Position numbers and translations under genes: made by a program | Notes under the pieces: model-generated | Seen by the model: only the letters and a program-made list of their open reading frames with translations | Told to the model about the DNA's origin: nothing | Database searches by the model: none | Assembly: GCF_017798165.1 (NCBI RefSeq) | Contig: NZ_CP059068.1 | Span: forward strand, 1,488,001 to 1,552,000 | Direction: 5' to 3' | DNA from: Rhodoferax sp. AJA081-3 | GTDB lineage: Bacteria > Pseudomonadota > Gammaproteobacteria > Burkholderiales > Burkholderiaceae_C | DNA: 64,000 bases | Shown here: piece after piece, positions 55,756-64,000 of the stretch | Layout: every line of letters begins with the position of its first letter | How positions within the stretch are numbered: the first letter of the stretch is position 1

Positions 55756-55920
55756 GCCACCCGAAGGCGGATGGTGGGGCTTGCGGGCGCAGGCCGCAGT
55801 CGCGGTTGCCACACAACACGCATACCCACCAACGGCTTCACGAAATAGCACCAGCGGACCAACCCAGTCGCCCGCGAGGCGAGCCGGAGAACGTAAGCAC
55901 GCCATCCGCCTTCGGGTGGC
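55756..55920. repeat. Large inverted repeat upstream of xerD stop
   Basis: A perfect 19-nt inverted pair, 55756-55774 (GCCACCCGAAGGCGGATGG) and 55902-55920, encloses a 127-nt loop. Each arm can also fold alone (CCGCC-TTCG-GGTGG). It resembles a bacterial interspersed palindrome. Together with the direct repeat at 55710 it is all I see in the 55616-55938 gap. Confidence 0.7.
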
Positions 55921-55938
55921 AGCGCGACACACAGGCGT

Positions 55939-56862
55939 TTACCCCCGCGGATGGTGCTGCGCATGCAGCGTCGCCAGCCGCTCCCGCGCGATATGCGTGT
56001 AAATCGTCGTAGTAGAAATATCCGCATGCCCCAGCAACATCTGCACCGCCCGCAAATCCGCACCGTGGTTCAGCAGGTGCGTCGCGAACGCATGGCGCAG
56101 CGTGTGGGGTGACAGTGGCACGGTGATGCCCGCAGCGGCCGCGTGTTTCTTCACCACCATCCAGAACATCACGCGTGACATGGCGGTGCCGGGGTTGGTG
56201 CCGCGCACGGTGATAAACAAGTCGTCGGTCTGTTTGCCGGCCAGCAGCTCGGCGCGGGCGCCTCCATTGAGGTACTGGCGCAGCCAGGTGCTGGCCACCT
56301 CGCCAAAGGGCACCAGGCGCTCCTTGCTGCCCTTGCCGAACACCCGCAACACGTTGTCATTCAGGCTGACGTTAAAGGTCTTCAGCGTGACCAGCTCGCT
56401 GACGCGCAGGCCGCTGGCATACATCAGCTCCAGCATGGTGCGATCACGCAGGCCCAGGGCCAGCGAGGTGTCGGGCGCGGCCAGCAAGGCCTCTACCTGG
56501 GCTTCGGTGAGCGTCTTGGGTACACGCAGTGCCTGTTTGGCGGATTGCAACTTCAGCGTGGGGTCTACCTGCGCCAGGCCTTCGCGCAGGGCCCAGCGGA
56601 AGTAGCGTTTGAACACCGTGAGCCGCCGGTTGGCCGTGGTGGCCTTGGTGGCGGCGTGTTTTTCAGAGAAGTAGGCCTGGAGATCGGGCTCGGTGGTCTG
56701 CAACAAGCTGTGGGTGTTGCGACCCGCCAGCCAGGCGGCGTACAGCGTCAAATCTTGTCGGTACGCCGCCAGGGTGTTTTTGGACAGGCCCTCTTCCAGC
56801 CAGATGGCGTCGATGAAAGCATCGATCTCGGCCTGACCAAAAGACTTCGGGCCTGCCGTCAT
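55939..56862 (-). CDS. xerD: Site-specific tyrosine recombinase XerD
   Basis: A 307-aa recombinase that resolves chromosome dimers at dif with XerC. The N-terminal SAM-like core-binding domain ([22 protein letters not shown]) and the catalytic domain are complete: Arg in [11 protein letters not shown]-x-x-R in [15 protein letters not shown], the second His in [11 protein letters not shown], and the Tyr nucleophile in that IY. The N-terminus fits XerD rather than integron IntI. It overlaps the Bug-receptor gene by 4 nt. Confidence 0.9.
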   Translation of the reverse strand: MTAGPKSFGQAEIDAFIDAIWLEEGLSKNTLAAYRQDLTLYAAWLAGRNTHSLLQTTEPDLQAYFSEKHAATKATTANRRLTVFKRYFRWALREGLAQVDPTLKLQSAKQALRVPKTLTEAQVEALLAAPDTSLALGLRDRTMLELMYASGLRVSELVTLKTFNVSLNDNVLRVFGKGSKERLVPFGEVASTWLRQYLNGGARAELLAGKQTDDLFITVRGTNPGTAMSRVMFWMVVKKHAAAAGITVPLSPHTLRHAFATHLLNHGADLRAVQMLLGHADISTTTIYTHIARERLATLHAQHHPRG

Positions 56863-57836
56863 TCCAAACGCAACTTGGCGGTGTCCACCACTTTTTTGTA
56901 GACCTCGTATTCGGCCTTCATCTGGGCGCCAAACTGTTCGGGCGTGTTGCCCACCACGAAGGAGCCGGTTTCTTCAATGCGTTTTTTCACGGCCGGGTCT
57001 TCCAGCACCTTGCGCACGGCGGCATTGATCTTGTCCACAATCTCCTTGGGCATGCCCTTGGGGCCGTAGATGCCGTAGAAGGCCATGCGGTTCACCGGCT
57101 CCAGGCCCACTTCTTTAAACGTGGGCACATTGGGCAACTGGGCCAGGCGCTGGGGCGCGGCCACCACGATGGGGATCAGCCGGTTGGACTGGATGAAGGG
57201 CAAGGCCGACGGCATATTGTCAAAAATCAGCGGCACCTGACCACCCACCGTGTCGTTCAGGGCCGGGCCGGCGCCGCGGTAGGGAATGTGGGTGATGAAG
57301 GCACCGGTCAGGCTCTTGAAAAGTTCGGTCTGCATGTGGCCAATGCCGCCCGTGCCGGACGATGCGTAGGAATACTTGCCAGGGTTGGCCTTGATCTCGG
57401 CCATGAAACTCTTGTAGTCCTTGGCGGGGAAGCTGGGGTGCACCGCAATCACATTGGGCGTGGCCGCCACATTGATGACGGGGGTGAAGTCGGTCAGCGG
57501 GTTGTAGGGGTTCTTGGGGTTGATGGCCGGGTTGGCCGCCACGGTGGACACGGTGGCCATGCCCAGCGAATACCCATCGGGTGCGGCCTTGGCCGTCTCG
57601 TTGGCACCGACCACGCCGCCGCCGCCAGCCTTGTTTTCCACAATCACGCTTTGGCCCAGGATCTTGCCCAGGGGGTCGGCAATGACGCGGGCCACGATGT
57701 CGGTGGTGCCGCCCGGTGCAAAGGGCACCTGCAGTTTGATCACTTTGTTGGGGTAGGCCTGTGCCATGGCGGCACCGGCTGCAAATGTCAGGGCAAGGGC
57801 GGTCAGGCCCGAGGCCAGTCGTGGGTGGTTTCGCAT
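56859..57836 (-). CDS. Tripartite tricarboxylate transporter periplasmic receptor (Bug family)
   Basis: A 325-aa periplasmic binding protein with a signal peptide ([14 protein letters not shown]) and the family motif [19 protein letters not shown]. Also present are the ligand-loop [14 protein letters not shown] and [19 protein letters not shown]. Bug receptors bind small carboxylates; this one's ligand is unknown. No TctAB membrane genes lie near, which is common for the very numerous Bug genes of Burkholderiales. Confidence 0.92.
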   Translation of the reverse strand: MRNHPRLASGLTALALTFAAGAAMAQAYPNKVIKLQVPFAPGGTTDIVARVIADPLGKILGQSVIVENKAGGGGVVGANETAKAAPDGYSLGMATVSTVAANPAINPKNPYNPLTDFTPVINVAATPNVIAVHPSFPAKDYKSFMAEIKANPGKYSYASSGTGGIGHMQTELFKSLTGAFITHIPYRGAGPALNDTVGGQVPLIFDNMPSALPFIQSNRLIPIVVAAPQRLAQLPNVPTFKEVGLEPVNRMAFYGIYGPKGMPKEIVDKINAAVRKVLEDPAVKKRIEETGSFVVGNTPEQFGAQMKAEYEVYKKVVDTAKLRLE

Positions 57837-57940
57837 GCGGGTTGGTCTCCAGTAGTTGTAGTCTCAGTCACGCAGTGCAAATAGTAACCGCTGACACGCG
57901 GCACACAAAACCACACATAGCAGGCTGGTATTCTTGGCTG

Positions 57941-58846
57941 GTGAATTACGCCCAACTGCTTTTCCCCGATTTTTCCCTCATCCTGTGTGGCTACCTGGTG
58001 TGCCGCTACACCGCCCTCAACCGCCCGGTCTGGGCCCAGGTGGATGCGCTGGTGTACTTCTTTTTGTTCCCGGTGCTTTTGTTCCAGTCCATCGTCAAAA
58101 GCCCGCTGGATGTAACCGCGGCGTCGCGCCTGATGGGTGCCGGCTGGGCGCTGGGGCTCAGTGGCATAGCGTTGGCCTATGCCCTGCCCCACATCCCACT
58201 ACTGAAACGCTGGATCGACAAACGCGACCATGCCAGCAGTGCGCAGGTGGCGTTCCGCTTCAACTCCTTCATTGGCCTGGCCATTGCTGACCGCCTGGCG
58301 GGCGCACAGGGCCTGCAGCTGTTTGCGGTGCTGATTGGGGTCTGTGTGCCGCTGTTCAATGTGGGCGCCGTGTGGCCCATGGCCCGCCATGCCCAAACGG
58401 GCTTGGTGCGTGAACTGGTGCGCAACCCGCTGATCATTGCCACCGCCTCCGGCCTGGCGGCCAATTTGATGGGCTTCACCATTCCGCACTGGCTGGAGCC
58501 CACCACCACCCGCATCGGCGCGGCATCCCTGGCGCTGGGCCTGATGGCCGCGGGCGCCGGCATGCAACTGGGTGCGCTGGCCCGCGCCAAAACGCTGGCG
58601 GTATCCGTGCTGGCCATACGCCACCTGCTGCTGCCGCTGGTGGCCGCGGGCATTTGCTGGTTGTTTGGCTTGAGTGCGGCAGAGGCCACGGTGCTGATGA
58701 TTTTCTCGGCCCTGCCCACGGCCTCCAGCTGTTATGTGCTGGCGGCGCGCATGGGTTACGACGGCGCCTATGTGGCGGGCCTGGTCACGCTGTCCACGCT
58801 CTTGGGGATGCTGAGCCTGCCCTTTGCGCTGGGGGTGTTGCGTTAG
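57941..58846 (+). CDS. AEC-family (auxin efflux carrier-like) permease
   Basis: A 301-aa membrane protein with about 8-10 TM helices. The N-terminal FPDFSLILCGYLVCRY and the C-terminal FSALPTASSCYVLAARMGYD are typical of the AEC family, which includes malonate and malate permeases. The start is GTG 57941 near the first TM. The substrate is unknown. It is divergent from the Bug receptor, so a shared carboxylate role is possible but unproven. Confidence 0.85.
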   Translation: MNYAQLLFPDFSLILCGYLVCRYTALNRPVWAQVDALVYFFLFPVLLFQSIVKSPLDVTAASRLMGAGWALGLSGIALAYALPHIPLLKRWIDKRDHASSAQVAFRFNSFIGLAIADRLAGAQGLQLFAVLIGVCVPLFNVGAVWPMARHAQTGLVRELVRNPLIIATASGLAANLMGFTIPHWLEPTTTRIGAASLALGLMAAGAGMQLGALARAKTLAVSVLAIRHLLLPLVAAGICWLFGLSAAEATVLMIFSALPTASSCYVLAARMGYDGAYVAGLVTLSTLLGMLSLPFALGVLR

Positions 58847-58858
58847 CCGGGTGCATTT

Positions 58859-58920
58859 AAGCAAAATTGGCCTCTAGCCCCCGTATTATCTATCTACTGC
58901 GCTATTTAAATAGTAGCAAC
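58859..58920 (+). repeat. Dispersed palindromic repeat, copy E
   Basis: GCAAAATTGGCCTCTAGCCC then CCGT, followed by the stem CTACTGCGCTATTTAAATAGTAG. It lies between the convergent AEC and MFS genes. Confidence 0.8.
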
Positions 58921-58925
58921 CCGCT

Positions 58926-60677
58926 TCAAGCCGGCACCGGCTGCGCTACCACTTGCATCTTCTGCCAGGGCTGCCCACGCAGCAACACCAGCACCATACC
59001 CGCCAACACGGCCACGACCAGGATGGCGTTTTGCATGCCCGCCACAAAGGCCGCAGCGTCTACACCCGCTGGCAACCATTTGGAGATCGGCTCCAGGTAG
59101 TAACGCACATAAAGCAACAGCAGCAGCGGCGCCATCCACACGCCCACGCGGGCCGGCCAGCCACCGGCTTCGGCTAATACCGCCCGGCTGGCCAGCAGGA
59201 AGAGTGCAGACGCAATAAACACCACGGTGAACAACGTGCCCATGATGGGTTTGGCGGCACCGAAGGATGCACTCCAGTAGCTGTAGGGCGCCCAAGCCAT
59301 ACACGCCAGACCCAGGCCCAATGCCAGACCGCGGGCACGTTTGGGGCCCAGTGCATCGGCGTAACGGCTTTCACCGGCAGCGGCGGGCTTGAGCCATGGG
59401 ATCACCAGAATGCAGAACAGTCCCAAAATGCCGTCCACCATCATCGTGGTGGGGTAGCCCCAGGCTTCAATGGCAATGCCCTGCCAAGTGGCGGAATAAG
59501 AAATCGCCAGGTTCATCAACGCCATGTAGGCGGTGAACTGGGTCGCGGCCACGGCGGGGTTGGTCACGTCCATCATGATGGCCGAGCGGGTGCCATACAT
59601 CAGGCCCTGCGCCACGGAATAGAACAGCGTGGCAATCCACAGCGCAGTCACCAGCGCCACCGGCACCTGGGGGCGGTTCTCGGCGCCCTGGGGCACGGGC
59701 ATGACCCAGCCGTATTTGGACAACTCGTTCATCAAATAAAACACCGGCAGACTCATCAGCGCCAGGTACACGGCCAGCGTGCGCCGGCGGCCCAGCCGGT
59801 CCGACACATAACCACCCAGCACACAAAAACTGGCGTTCAGCATGGACGACCAAAAGCCCAGCGCGGCCACCTGGTCATTGCTCATGCCCAGTTCTACTGC
59901 CAGGTTGGATTGCAGGGTCAGGCCCAGGCACATGGCGCCGGCCGGCAACAGCGCAAACAGCAGGCCGCCATAGGCGCCGGGGCTGCCCAGGAAGGAGCGG
60001 AACGCGTCGACGGCAAACGTGCGCATCTCGCGCCCGGCCTGGGCTAGCTTGGAGCCCACCACCGCGGCCCGCGCAGGGCCTGGCACTTCCTTCATCGGCA
60101 ACACCACAAAGGCCGTCACCGCCAGAATGGCGCCCGACACAAAAAAGAAAGTGGGCTGGAAGCCGGTCATGCCGCTCAAGAACAACACACCGCTGCCCCC
60201 CAGCATGCTGCCAATCATGGCGCCGCCAAACATCATGCCGTTGGCCAGGCCGCGTTCTTCTTCCTGCAGCGTGCTGCAGGCCAGCGCGTCGATGGCCACG
60301 TCCTGCATGGCGCCAAAGGTGTTGTGCACAAAGAGGATGATGGTGAAGAGCCATAGCTGCTGCGGCAGGTCCAGCATCACCGTGGACAGCAGCGTCAGCG
60401 CCATCAGCACCTGGGTCACCAGAATCCAGGCGCGGCGGCGGCCAAAACGGTCGGACGAGAACACGTCCACCAGCGGGCCAAAGGCCCATTTAAAGGCCCA
60501 GGGCAGGTAGAAGGAGCCAACAAAGGCGCCGATCTCGGCCGGGCCTACATCCAGACGGCGCAGCATGGTGGCCACCGCGGTGGCGGCAAAGCCCAGGGGG
60601 ATACCTTCGGTGAGGTAGAGCAAAAAGAAAGCCGTCAGACGGCCATTTTTGGTGGCCAGCAGATTGGGTAGTCGCAT
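58926..60677 (-). CDS. MFS transporter of the AmpG/PAT type
   Basis: A 583-aa permease, longer than a 12-TM MFS, consistent with the 14-TM AmpG layout. The N-terminal FLLYLTEGIPLGFAATAVATML and the loop SDRFGRRRAWILVTQ are characteristic. AmpG imports cell-wall anhydro-muropeptides in proteobacteria; identity here is by family. ATG 60677 is chosen over upstream starts. No ampD or ampR is seen nearby. Confidence 0.78.
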   Translation of the reverse strand: MRLPNLLATKNGRLTAFFLLYLTEGIPLGFAATAVATMLRRLDVGPAEIGAFVGSFYLPWAFKWAFGPLVDVFSSDRFGRRRAWILVTQVLMALTLLSTVMLDLPQQLWLFTIILFVHNTFGAMQDVAIDALACSTLQEEERGLANGMMFGGAMIGSMLGGSGVLFLSGMTGFQPTFFFVSGAILAVTAFVVLPMKEVPGPARAAVVGSKLAQAGREMRTFAVDAFRSFLGSPGAYGGLLFALLPAGAMCLGLTLQSNLAVELGMSNDQVAALGFWSSMLNASFCVLGGYVSDRLGRRRTLAVYLALMSLPVFYLMNELSKYGWVMPVPQGAENRPQVPVALVTALWIATLFYSVAQGLMYGTRSAIMMDVTNPAVAATQFTAYMALMNLAISYSATWQGIAIEAWGYPTTMMVDGILGLFCILVIPWLKPAAAGESRYADALGPKRARGLALGLGLACMAWAPYSYWSASFGAAKPIMGTLFTVVFIASALFLLASRAVLAEAGGWPARVGVWMAPLLLLLYVRYYLEPISKWLPAGVDAAAFVAGMQNAILVVAVLAGMVLVLLRGQPWQKMQVVAQPVPA

Positions 60678-60775
60678 AAGGTTGTGCCTTTTAGTGAGGG
60701 CGGGATCATCGCACAGGGGCGACGGTGTCTTCCCCCATGTTTTCCCTCGCCACAAGGGGACGGCAGATGGCCTGT

Positions 60776-61858
60776 TTAGCCGGTTTGCGCCAACGCCCAC
60801 ACAATGTGCTCCCGCACCAGCGGGCTGGAATGCTCCGTATGGCTCCGCAGGAACGGGGCTACATCGGCGCCCTGCCGCAGCGCATTGCCCAAGGCCACAG
60901 CAATATTGCGCTGCCAGCGCTCGTGCCCTATGCGGCGTATCGGGCTGCCCTCGGTGCGCTGCAGGAACTCGGCCTCGGTCCAGCTGAACAGTTGTTCTAG
61001 CTGCTGCCCGCTCAAGCCCTCGCGCGGGTCAAAGTCCTCCAACGGGCTGCGCTGCGCAAACTTGTTCCAGGGGCAGACCAGTTGGCAATCGTCACAGCCA
61101 TAAATGCGGTTGCCCATGGGGGCACGGAATTCCTCGGGTATGGGGCCCGCATGTTCAATCGTCAGGTACGAAATGCAGCGCCGCGCATCCAGCTTGTGTG
61201 GCGCGACGATGGCCTGTGTGGGGCAGGCGGTGATGCAGGCGCTGCAGGTGCCGCAGTGGCCTTGCACGGGGCTGCTTGCGGGCAGCGGCACATCCACATA
61301 AATCTCGCCCAGGAAAAACATGGACCCCGCCTCGCGGTTCAGCAAGAGTGTGTGTTTGCCGCGCCAGCCCTGGCCGCTGCGGGCGGCCAGCTCGGCCTCC
61401 AGCACGGGGGCGGAGTCGGTGAAGGCGCGGTGGCCAAAGGCGCCGATCTCCTGCGCAATACGTTCGCTCAACTTTTGCAGGCGGCTGCGCAAGACCTTGT
61501 GGTAGTCCCGCCCCCGGGCGTAGACGGAGACGATGCCCTCGCCCGGGCGATTCAATCGGTCCAGCTCCACCGTGGTCCAGTCCTCGGGCGTGTCCTTCGG
61601 CAGGTAGTCCATGCGCGCGGTGATGACGCTCAGCGTGCCAGGCACCAGCTCGGCAGGCCGAGCGCGCTTCAAGCCGTGGCTGGCCATATAGGCCATGTCG
61701 CCGTGGAACCCATGCTCCAGCCAACGCAGCAATCCGGCCTCGGCCGACGATAAATCCACAGAGGCCACGCCAATTTGGGAGAATCCCAATTCCCGGGCCC
61801 AGGCCTGCATTTGCGAAACCAGCTGGTTGCCATCGAATTGAGTGCTATTGATCGTCAC
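60776..61858 (-). CDS. queG: Epoxyqueuosine reductase
   Basis: A 360-aa enzyme of queuosine tRNA modification that reduces epoxyqueuosine, with cobalamin and two 4Fe-4S clusters. Cluster ligands are in CGTCSACITACPTQAI and YGCDDCQLVCPWNKF, and the N-terminal cobalamin-binding part precedes them. The start is GTG 61858 or ATG 61810; the former gives a length near that of known QueG. It overlaps the start region of the divergent tsaE gene. Confidence 0.9.
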   Translation of the reverse strand: MTINSTQFDGNQLVSQMQAWARELGFSQIGVASVDLSSAEAGLLRWLEHGFHGDMAYMASHGLKRARPAELVPGTLSVITARMDYLPKDTPEDWTTVELDRLNRPGEGIVSVYARGRDYHKVLRSRLQKLSERIAQEIGAFGHRAFTDSAPVLEAELAARSGQGWRGKHTLLLNREAGSMFFLGEIYVDVPLPASSPVQGHCGTCSACITACPTQAIVAPHKLDARRCISYLTIEHAGPIPEEFRAPMGNRIYGCDDCQLVCPWNKFAQRSPLEDFDPREGLSGQQLEQLFSWTEAEFLQRTEGSPIRRIGHERWQRNIAVALGNALRQGADVAPFLRSHTEHSSPLVREHIVWALAQTG

Positions 61859-62344
61859 GCCCCTATTGTAAAAACCCTGCACTGGCCGGACGAAGCGGCC
61901 ACGCAGCAGTTTGCCAAGTCACTGGCGGCCTTGCCTGATGTGGGCCATGCCTTCATCGCCCTGCATGGCGACCTGGGTGCGGGCAAGACCACATTTGTGC
62001 GCCACCTGCTGCACGCGCTGGGTGTGACCGGGCGCATCAAAAGCCCGACCTATGCGGTGGTGGAGCCTTATGAGTTGTCGAATCTGAACATCTGGCATTT
62101 CGACTTCTACCGCTTTGCCGATCCACGCGAATGGGAGGATGCGGGCTTTCGCGACATCTTTGCCAGCCCCGGCCTGAAGCTGGCTGAGTGGCCCGAGAAG
62201 GCCGGCACCATGCTACCCTGCGCAGACATGGACATCACCATCGTCACCACACCCGACGCCGCGCGCCAAGTGACCCTGCGTGCCAACACGCTTGTGGGTG
62301 TGGCCCTGCTGCTGGCTGCCCCAGCCGAGGGACCGCAGCCTTGA
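61838..62344 (+). CDS. tsaE: tRNA threonylcarbamoyladenosine biosynthesis ATPase TsaE
   Basis: A ~168-aa P-loop protein of t6A synthesis. Walker A is LHGDLGAGKTTFVRHLL, with downstream KSPTYAVVEPY and HFDFYRFADPREWEDAG. No ATG precedes the domain in this frame, so a TTG such as 61838 is likely; an earlier start at 61775 is possible. It is adjacent to the amidase gene, an order seen in many proteobacteria (tsaE-amiB/C). Confidence 0.85.
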   Translation: MSAIDRHAPIVKTLHWPDEAATQQFAKSLAALPDVGHAFIALHGDLGAGKTTFVRHLLHALGVTGRIKSPTYAVVEPYELSNLNIWHFDFYRFADPREWEDAGFRDIFASPGLKLAEWPEKAGTMLPCADMDITIVTTPDAARQVTLRANTLVGVALLLAAPAEGPQP

Positions 62345-62346
62345 CG

Positions 62347-63780
62347 ATGCAACGCCGCACCCTGCTCAAATCCGGCGGCAGCATTGTGCTGAGCCTGGGG
62401 TTGGCGGAATTGGCCCATGGCGCCACCATCATCACCGTGCGGGTTTGGCCTGCGCCCGAGTATTCGCGGGTGACGATTGAATCCGACAGCGCGCTGACCA
62501 CCAAGCAGACCTTTGTACCCAGCCCGCCCCGCCTGGCGGTGGACATCGAAGGCATCACGCTGAACCCGGCACTCAAGGAGCTGGTGGCCAAGGTCCGCGC
62601 CGATGACCCGAATATTGCGGGCATCCGCGTCGGCCAGTTCGCGCCCAATGTCGTGCGCCTGGTGGTGGACCTGAAGTTGCCGATACGCCCGCAGGTCTTT
62701 GCGCTGACGCCGGTGGCAGCCTACCAACACCGCCTGGTGCTGGACCTGTACCCGGCGCAGGAAGCAGACCCGCTGGAAGCCCTGATTGCGCAGCGCTTGC
62801 AAGAAGGTGGTCAGCCCCCCGCTACCTCTGCCAAGCCAGCAAGCACTGCCACCCCCAACCCCAGCGACCCGCTGGGTGATCTGATCACCCAGCAAACACG
62901 CAAGCCAGACCCCGCTGCGGGCACAGCCACCGCACCTGTCAACGCCCAAATAGCTACACAATCGATAGCAACACCATCAGCAAATACGGGGGCTAGTGGC
63001 CAAAATAGCCCCAAGGTATCTGGCAAAACCTCTACCACCGAACCCACGGCGACCGACCGCCTCATCATCATTGCACTGGACCCCGGCCATGGCGGCGAAG
63101 ACCCGGGCGCTGTAGGACCCGGTGGCACGCGCGAGAAAGACGTGGTGCTGCGTCTGGCCCATTTGCTGCGGGCACGTATCAATGCCACCACGGTCAACGG
63201 CAACGCCATGCGTGCCTACCTGACACGCGACGCAGATTTTTTTGTACCGTTGCAGGTGCGGGTGCAAAAAGCCCGCCGGGTGCAGGCCGATTTGTTTGTC
63301 AGCCTGCATGCCGATGCTTTTTTTACACCCAATCCGCAGGGTGCCAGCGTGTTTGCGCTCAGTCAGGGCGGCGCCTCCAGCAGTGCGGCGCGCTGGATGG
63401 CGGCCAAAGAAAACAAGGCGGATTTGATTGGCGGCCTGAACGTGCAAAGCAAAGATGCCACAGTGCAGCGCGCACTGCTGGACATGAGCACTACTGCCCA
63501 GATCAACGACAGCCTCAAACTGGGCAGCAGCCTGCTGGGGGAGATTGGCCGCGTCGGCAAACTGCACAAGCCCAAAGTGGAACAGGCTGGTTTTGCCGTG
63601 CTGAAGGCACCTGATATTCCCAGTGTGTTGGTAGAGGCCGCATTTATCAGCAACCCCACCGAAGAGGCCAAGCTCAACAGTGACGAGTTTTTAAACCAGT
63701 TGGCAGACGCACTGATGCGTGGCATCGAACGCTATTTCTCCAAGAACCCGCCGCTGGCACGCAACCGGGTCAGGGGTTAA
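62347..63780 (+). CDS. amiC: N-acetylmuramoyl-L-alanine amidase (AMIN + Amidase_3), Tat-type signal
   Basis: A 477-aa septal murein hydrolase. A twin-arginine-like leader (QRRTLLKSGGSIVLSLGLAE) precedes the AMIN domain (about 30-140). A long low-complexity linker (about 150-235) leads to the zinc amidase domain, with DPGHGGEDPGA, SLHADAF and the catalytic Glu in VEAAFISNP. A dispersed repeat lies in frame in the linker (residues ~201-222). The start ATG 62347 is 2 nt after the tsaE stop. The symbol rests on architecture. Confidence 0.9.
   Translation: MQRRTLLKSGGSIVLSLGLAELAHGATIITVRVWPAPEYSRVTIESDSALTTKQTFVPSPPRLAVDIEGITLNPALKELVAKVRADDPNIAGIRVGQFAPNVVRLVVDLKLPIRPQVFALTPVAAYQHRLVLDLYPAQEADPLEALIAQRLQEGGQPPATSAKPASTATPNPSDPLGDLITQQTRKPDPAAGTATAPVNAQIATQSIATPSANTGASGQNSPKVSGKTSTTEPTATDRLIIIALDPGHGGEDPGAVGPGGTREKDVVLRLAHLLRARINATTVNGNAMRAYLTRDADFFVPLQVRVQKARRVQADLFVSLHADAFFTPNPQGASVFALSQGGASSSAARWMAAKENKADLIGGLNVQSKDATVQRALLDMSTTAQINDSLKLGSSLLGEIGRVGKLHKPKVEQAGFAVLKAPDIPSVLVEAAFISNPTEEAKLNSDEFLNQLADALMRGIERYFSKNPPLARNRVRG
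62949..63010 (-). repeat. Dispersed palindromic repeat, copy F, inside the amidase CDS
   Basis: Read on the minus strand: TTTTGGCCACTAGCCCCCGT then an AT-rich TTGCTATCGATTGTGTAGC tail. It falls entirely in the linker between the AMIN and amidase domains and keeps the frame. Confidence 0.8.
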
Positions 63781-64000
63781 ACCGCTGCCTTGCTCCGCGT
63801 GCGCCAAGCGCCAAACAAAACAATCAGGCCGGGAACAAAAATCATCGCCCAGATGATCTTGTCCAGATTCGCCTTGACCCAGGGGAAGCTGCCCAAGAAG
63901 TAACCTGCCGTGCAGATGCCCAGCACCCAGATCAGGGCGCCCACCACGTTAAACAGTGTGAATTTGGCACGATTCATCTGCGCCACGCCACCCACAAACG
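63777..64000 (-). CDS. DedA-family membrane protein, C-terminal part (runs off the window)
   Basis: The visible ~73 residues include FTLFNVVGALIWVLGICTAGYFLG and the helix IIWAMIFVPGLIVLFGAW, which fit the C-terminal end of a DedA/SNARE-associated-like membrane protein. The frame stays open to base 64000, so the gene begins outside the window. Its stop overlaps the amidase stop on the other strand. Confidence 0.7.
   Translation of the reverse strand, partial: FVGGVAQMNRAKFTLFNVVGALIWVLGICTAGYFLGSFPWVKANLDKIIWAMIFVPGLIVLFGAWRTRSKAAV

Noticed and set aside
52695..55938. Integron cassette array with attC sites
   Set aside because: A GTTAAGC at 52784 and a near-match at 55721 resemble core sites, but no paired RYYYAAC/GTTRRRY sites or attC folds were found, and the nearby recombinase is XerD, not IntI.

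Overview
The window looks like a chromosomal segment of a Gram-negative betaproteobacterium, most likely Burkholderiales/Comamonadaceae (Rhodoferax/Polaromonas-like). The evidence is high-GC coding sequence, a pyrG-kdsA-eno-ftsB block, a Bug-type tripartite tricarboxylate receptor, LPS (kdsA) and BAM-complex (bamC) genes, and a dispersed palindromic repeat whose sequence I associate from memory with that family. The genus is an inference. No rRNA, tRNA or CRISPR was seen.

Region 1 (1-5.6 kb): a molybdopterin oxidoreductase, then an AT-richer accessory segment. It opens with a 79-nt palindromic repeat and carries an HNH/glycine-rich protein, an orphan HigA-type regulator and a VapBC toxin-antitoxin pair. 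Region 2 (5.6-12.2 kb): a TetR repressor divergent from a complete RND efflux operon (adaptor, pump, outer-membrane factor), with an AcrR-like operator between them.

Region 3 (12.2-20.5 kb) is the most interesting part. It holds two tandem, evidently duplicated cassettes. Each starts with a 73-aa peptide whose N-terminal part is conserved and whose last ~17 residues are divergent. Next come one or two membrane TPR-GGDEF proteins, and each cassette ends with a SonM/OphMA-like tetrapyrrole-methylase-fold enzyme. I read these as twin split-borosin (peptide backbone N-methylating RiPP) loci in which putative diguanylate cyclases are built into the operons. Both cassettes share a promoter-like sequence with a 13-nt identity. 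A 162-aa gene of unknown role lies between them, divergent from the second.

Region 4 (20.5-27 kb): a lysine-methyltransferase-like gene, a HAD phosphatase, an OmpR-type two-component system and an exported/membrane gene pair, with a shared 21-nt palindrome before the regulator and before the pair. Region 5 (27-52 kb): mostly housekeeping (parC, a lytic transglycosylase, parE, MFS, dapA, bamC, JmjC-cupin, slyD, dut, coaBC, pyrG, kdsA, eno, ftsB, hslO, gamma-carbonic anhydrase, DUF455), ending with a CHASE-PAS-GGDEF-EAL protein and an EAL-HDOD protein.

Region 6 (52.1-55.9 kb): a second accessory patch, again opened by the 79-nt repeat. It carries RraB-like, DUF7668-like, ankyrin and Imm26-like genes, which resemble orphan immunity genes. 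The DUF7668-like gene is split by an intact IS256-family element with an 8-bp target duplication. Region 7 (55.9-64 kb): xerD, a Bug receptor, an AEC permease, an AmpG-like MFS, queG, tsaE, an amiC-like amidase and the 3' end of a dedA-like gene.

Six copies of a ~50-65-nt dispersed repeat sit at gene ends across the window. One lies in frame inside the amidase linker.
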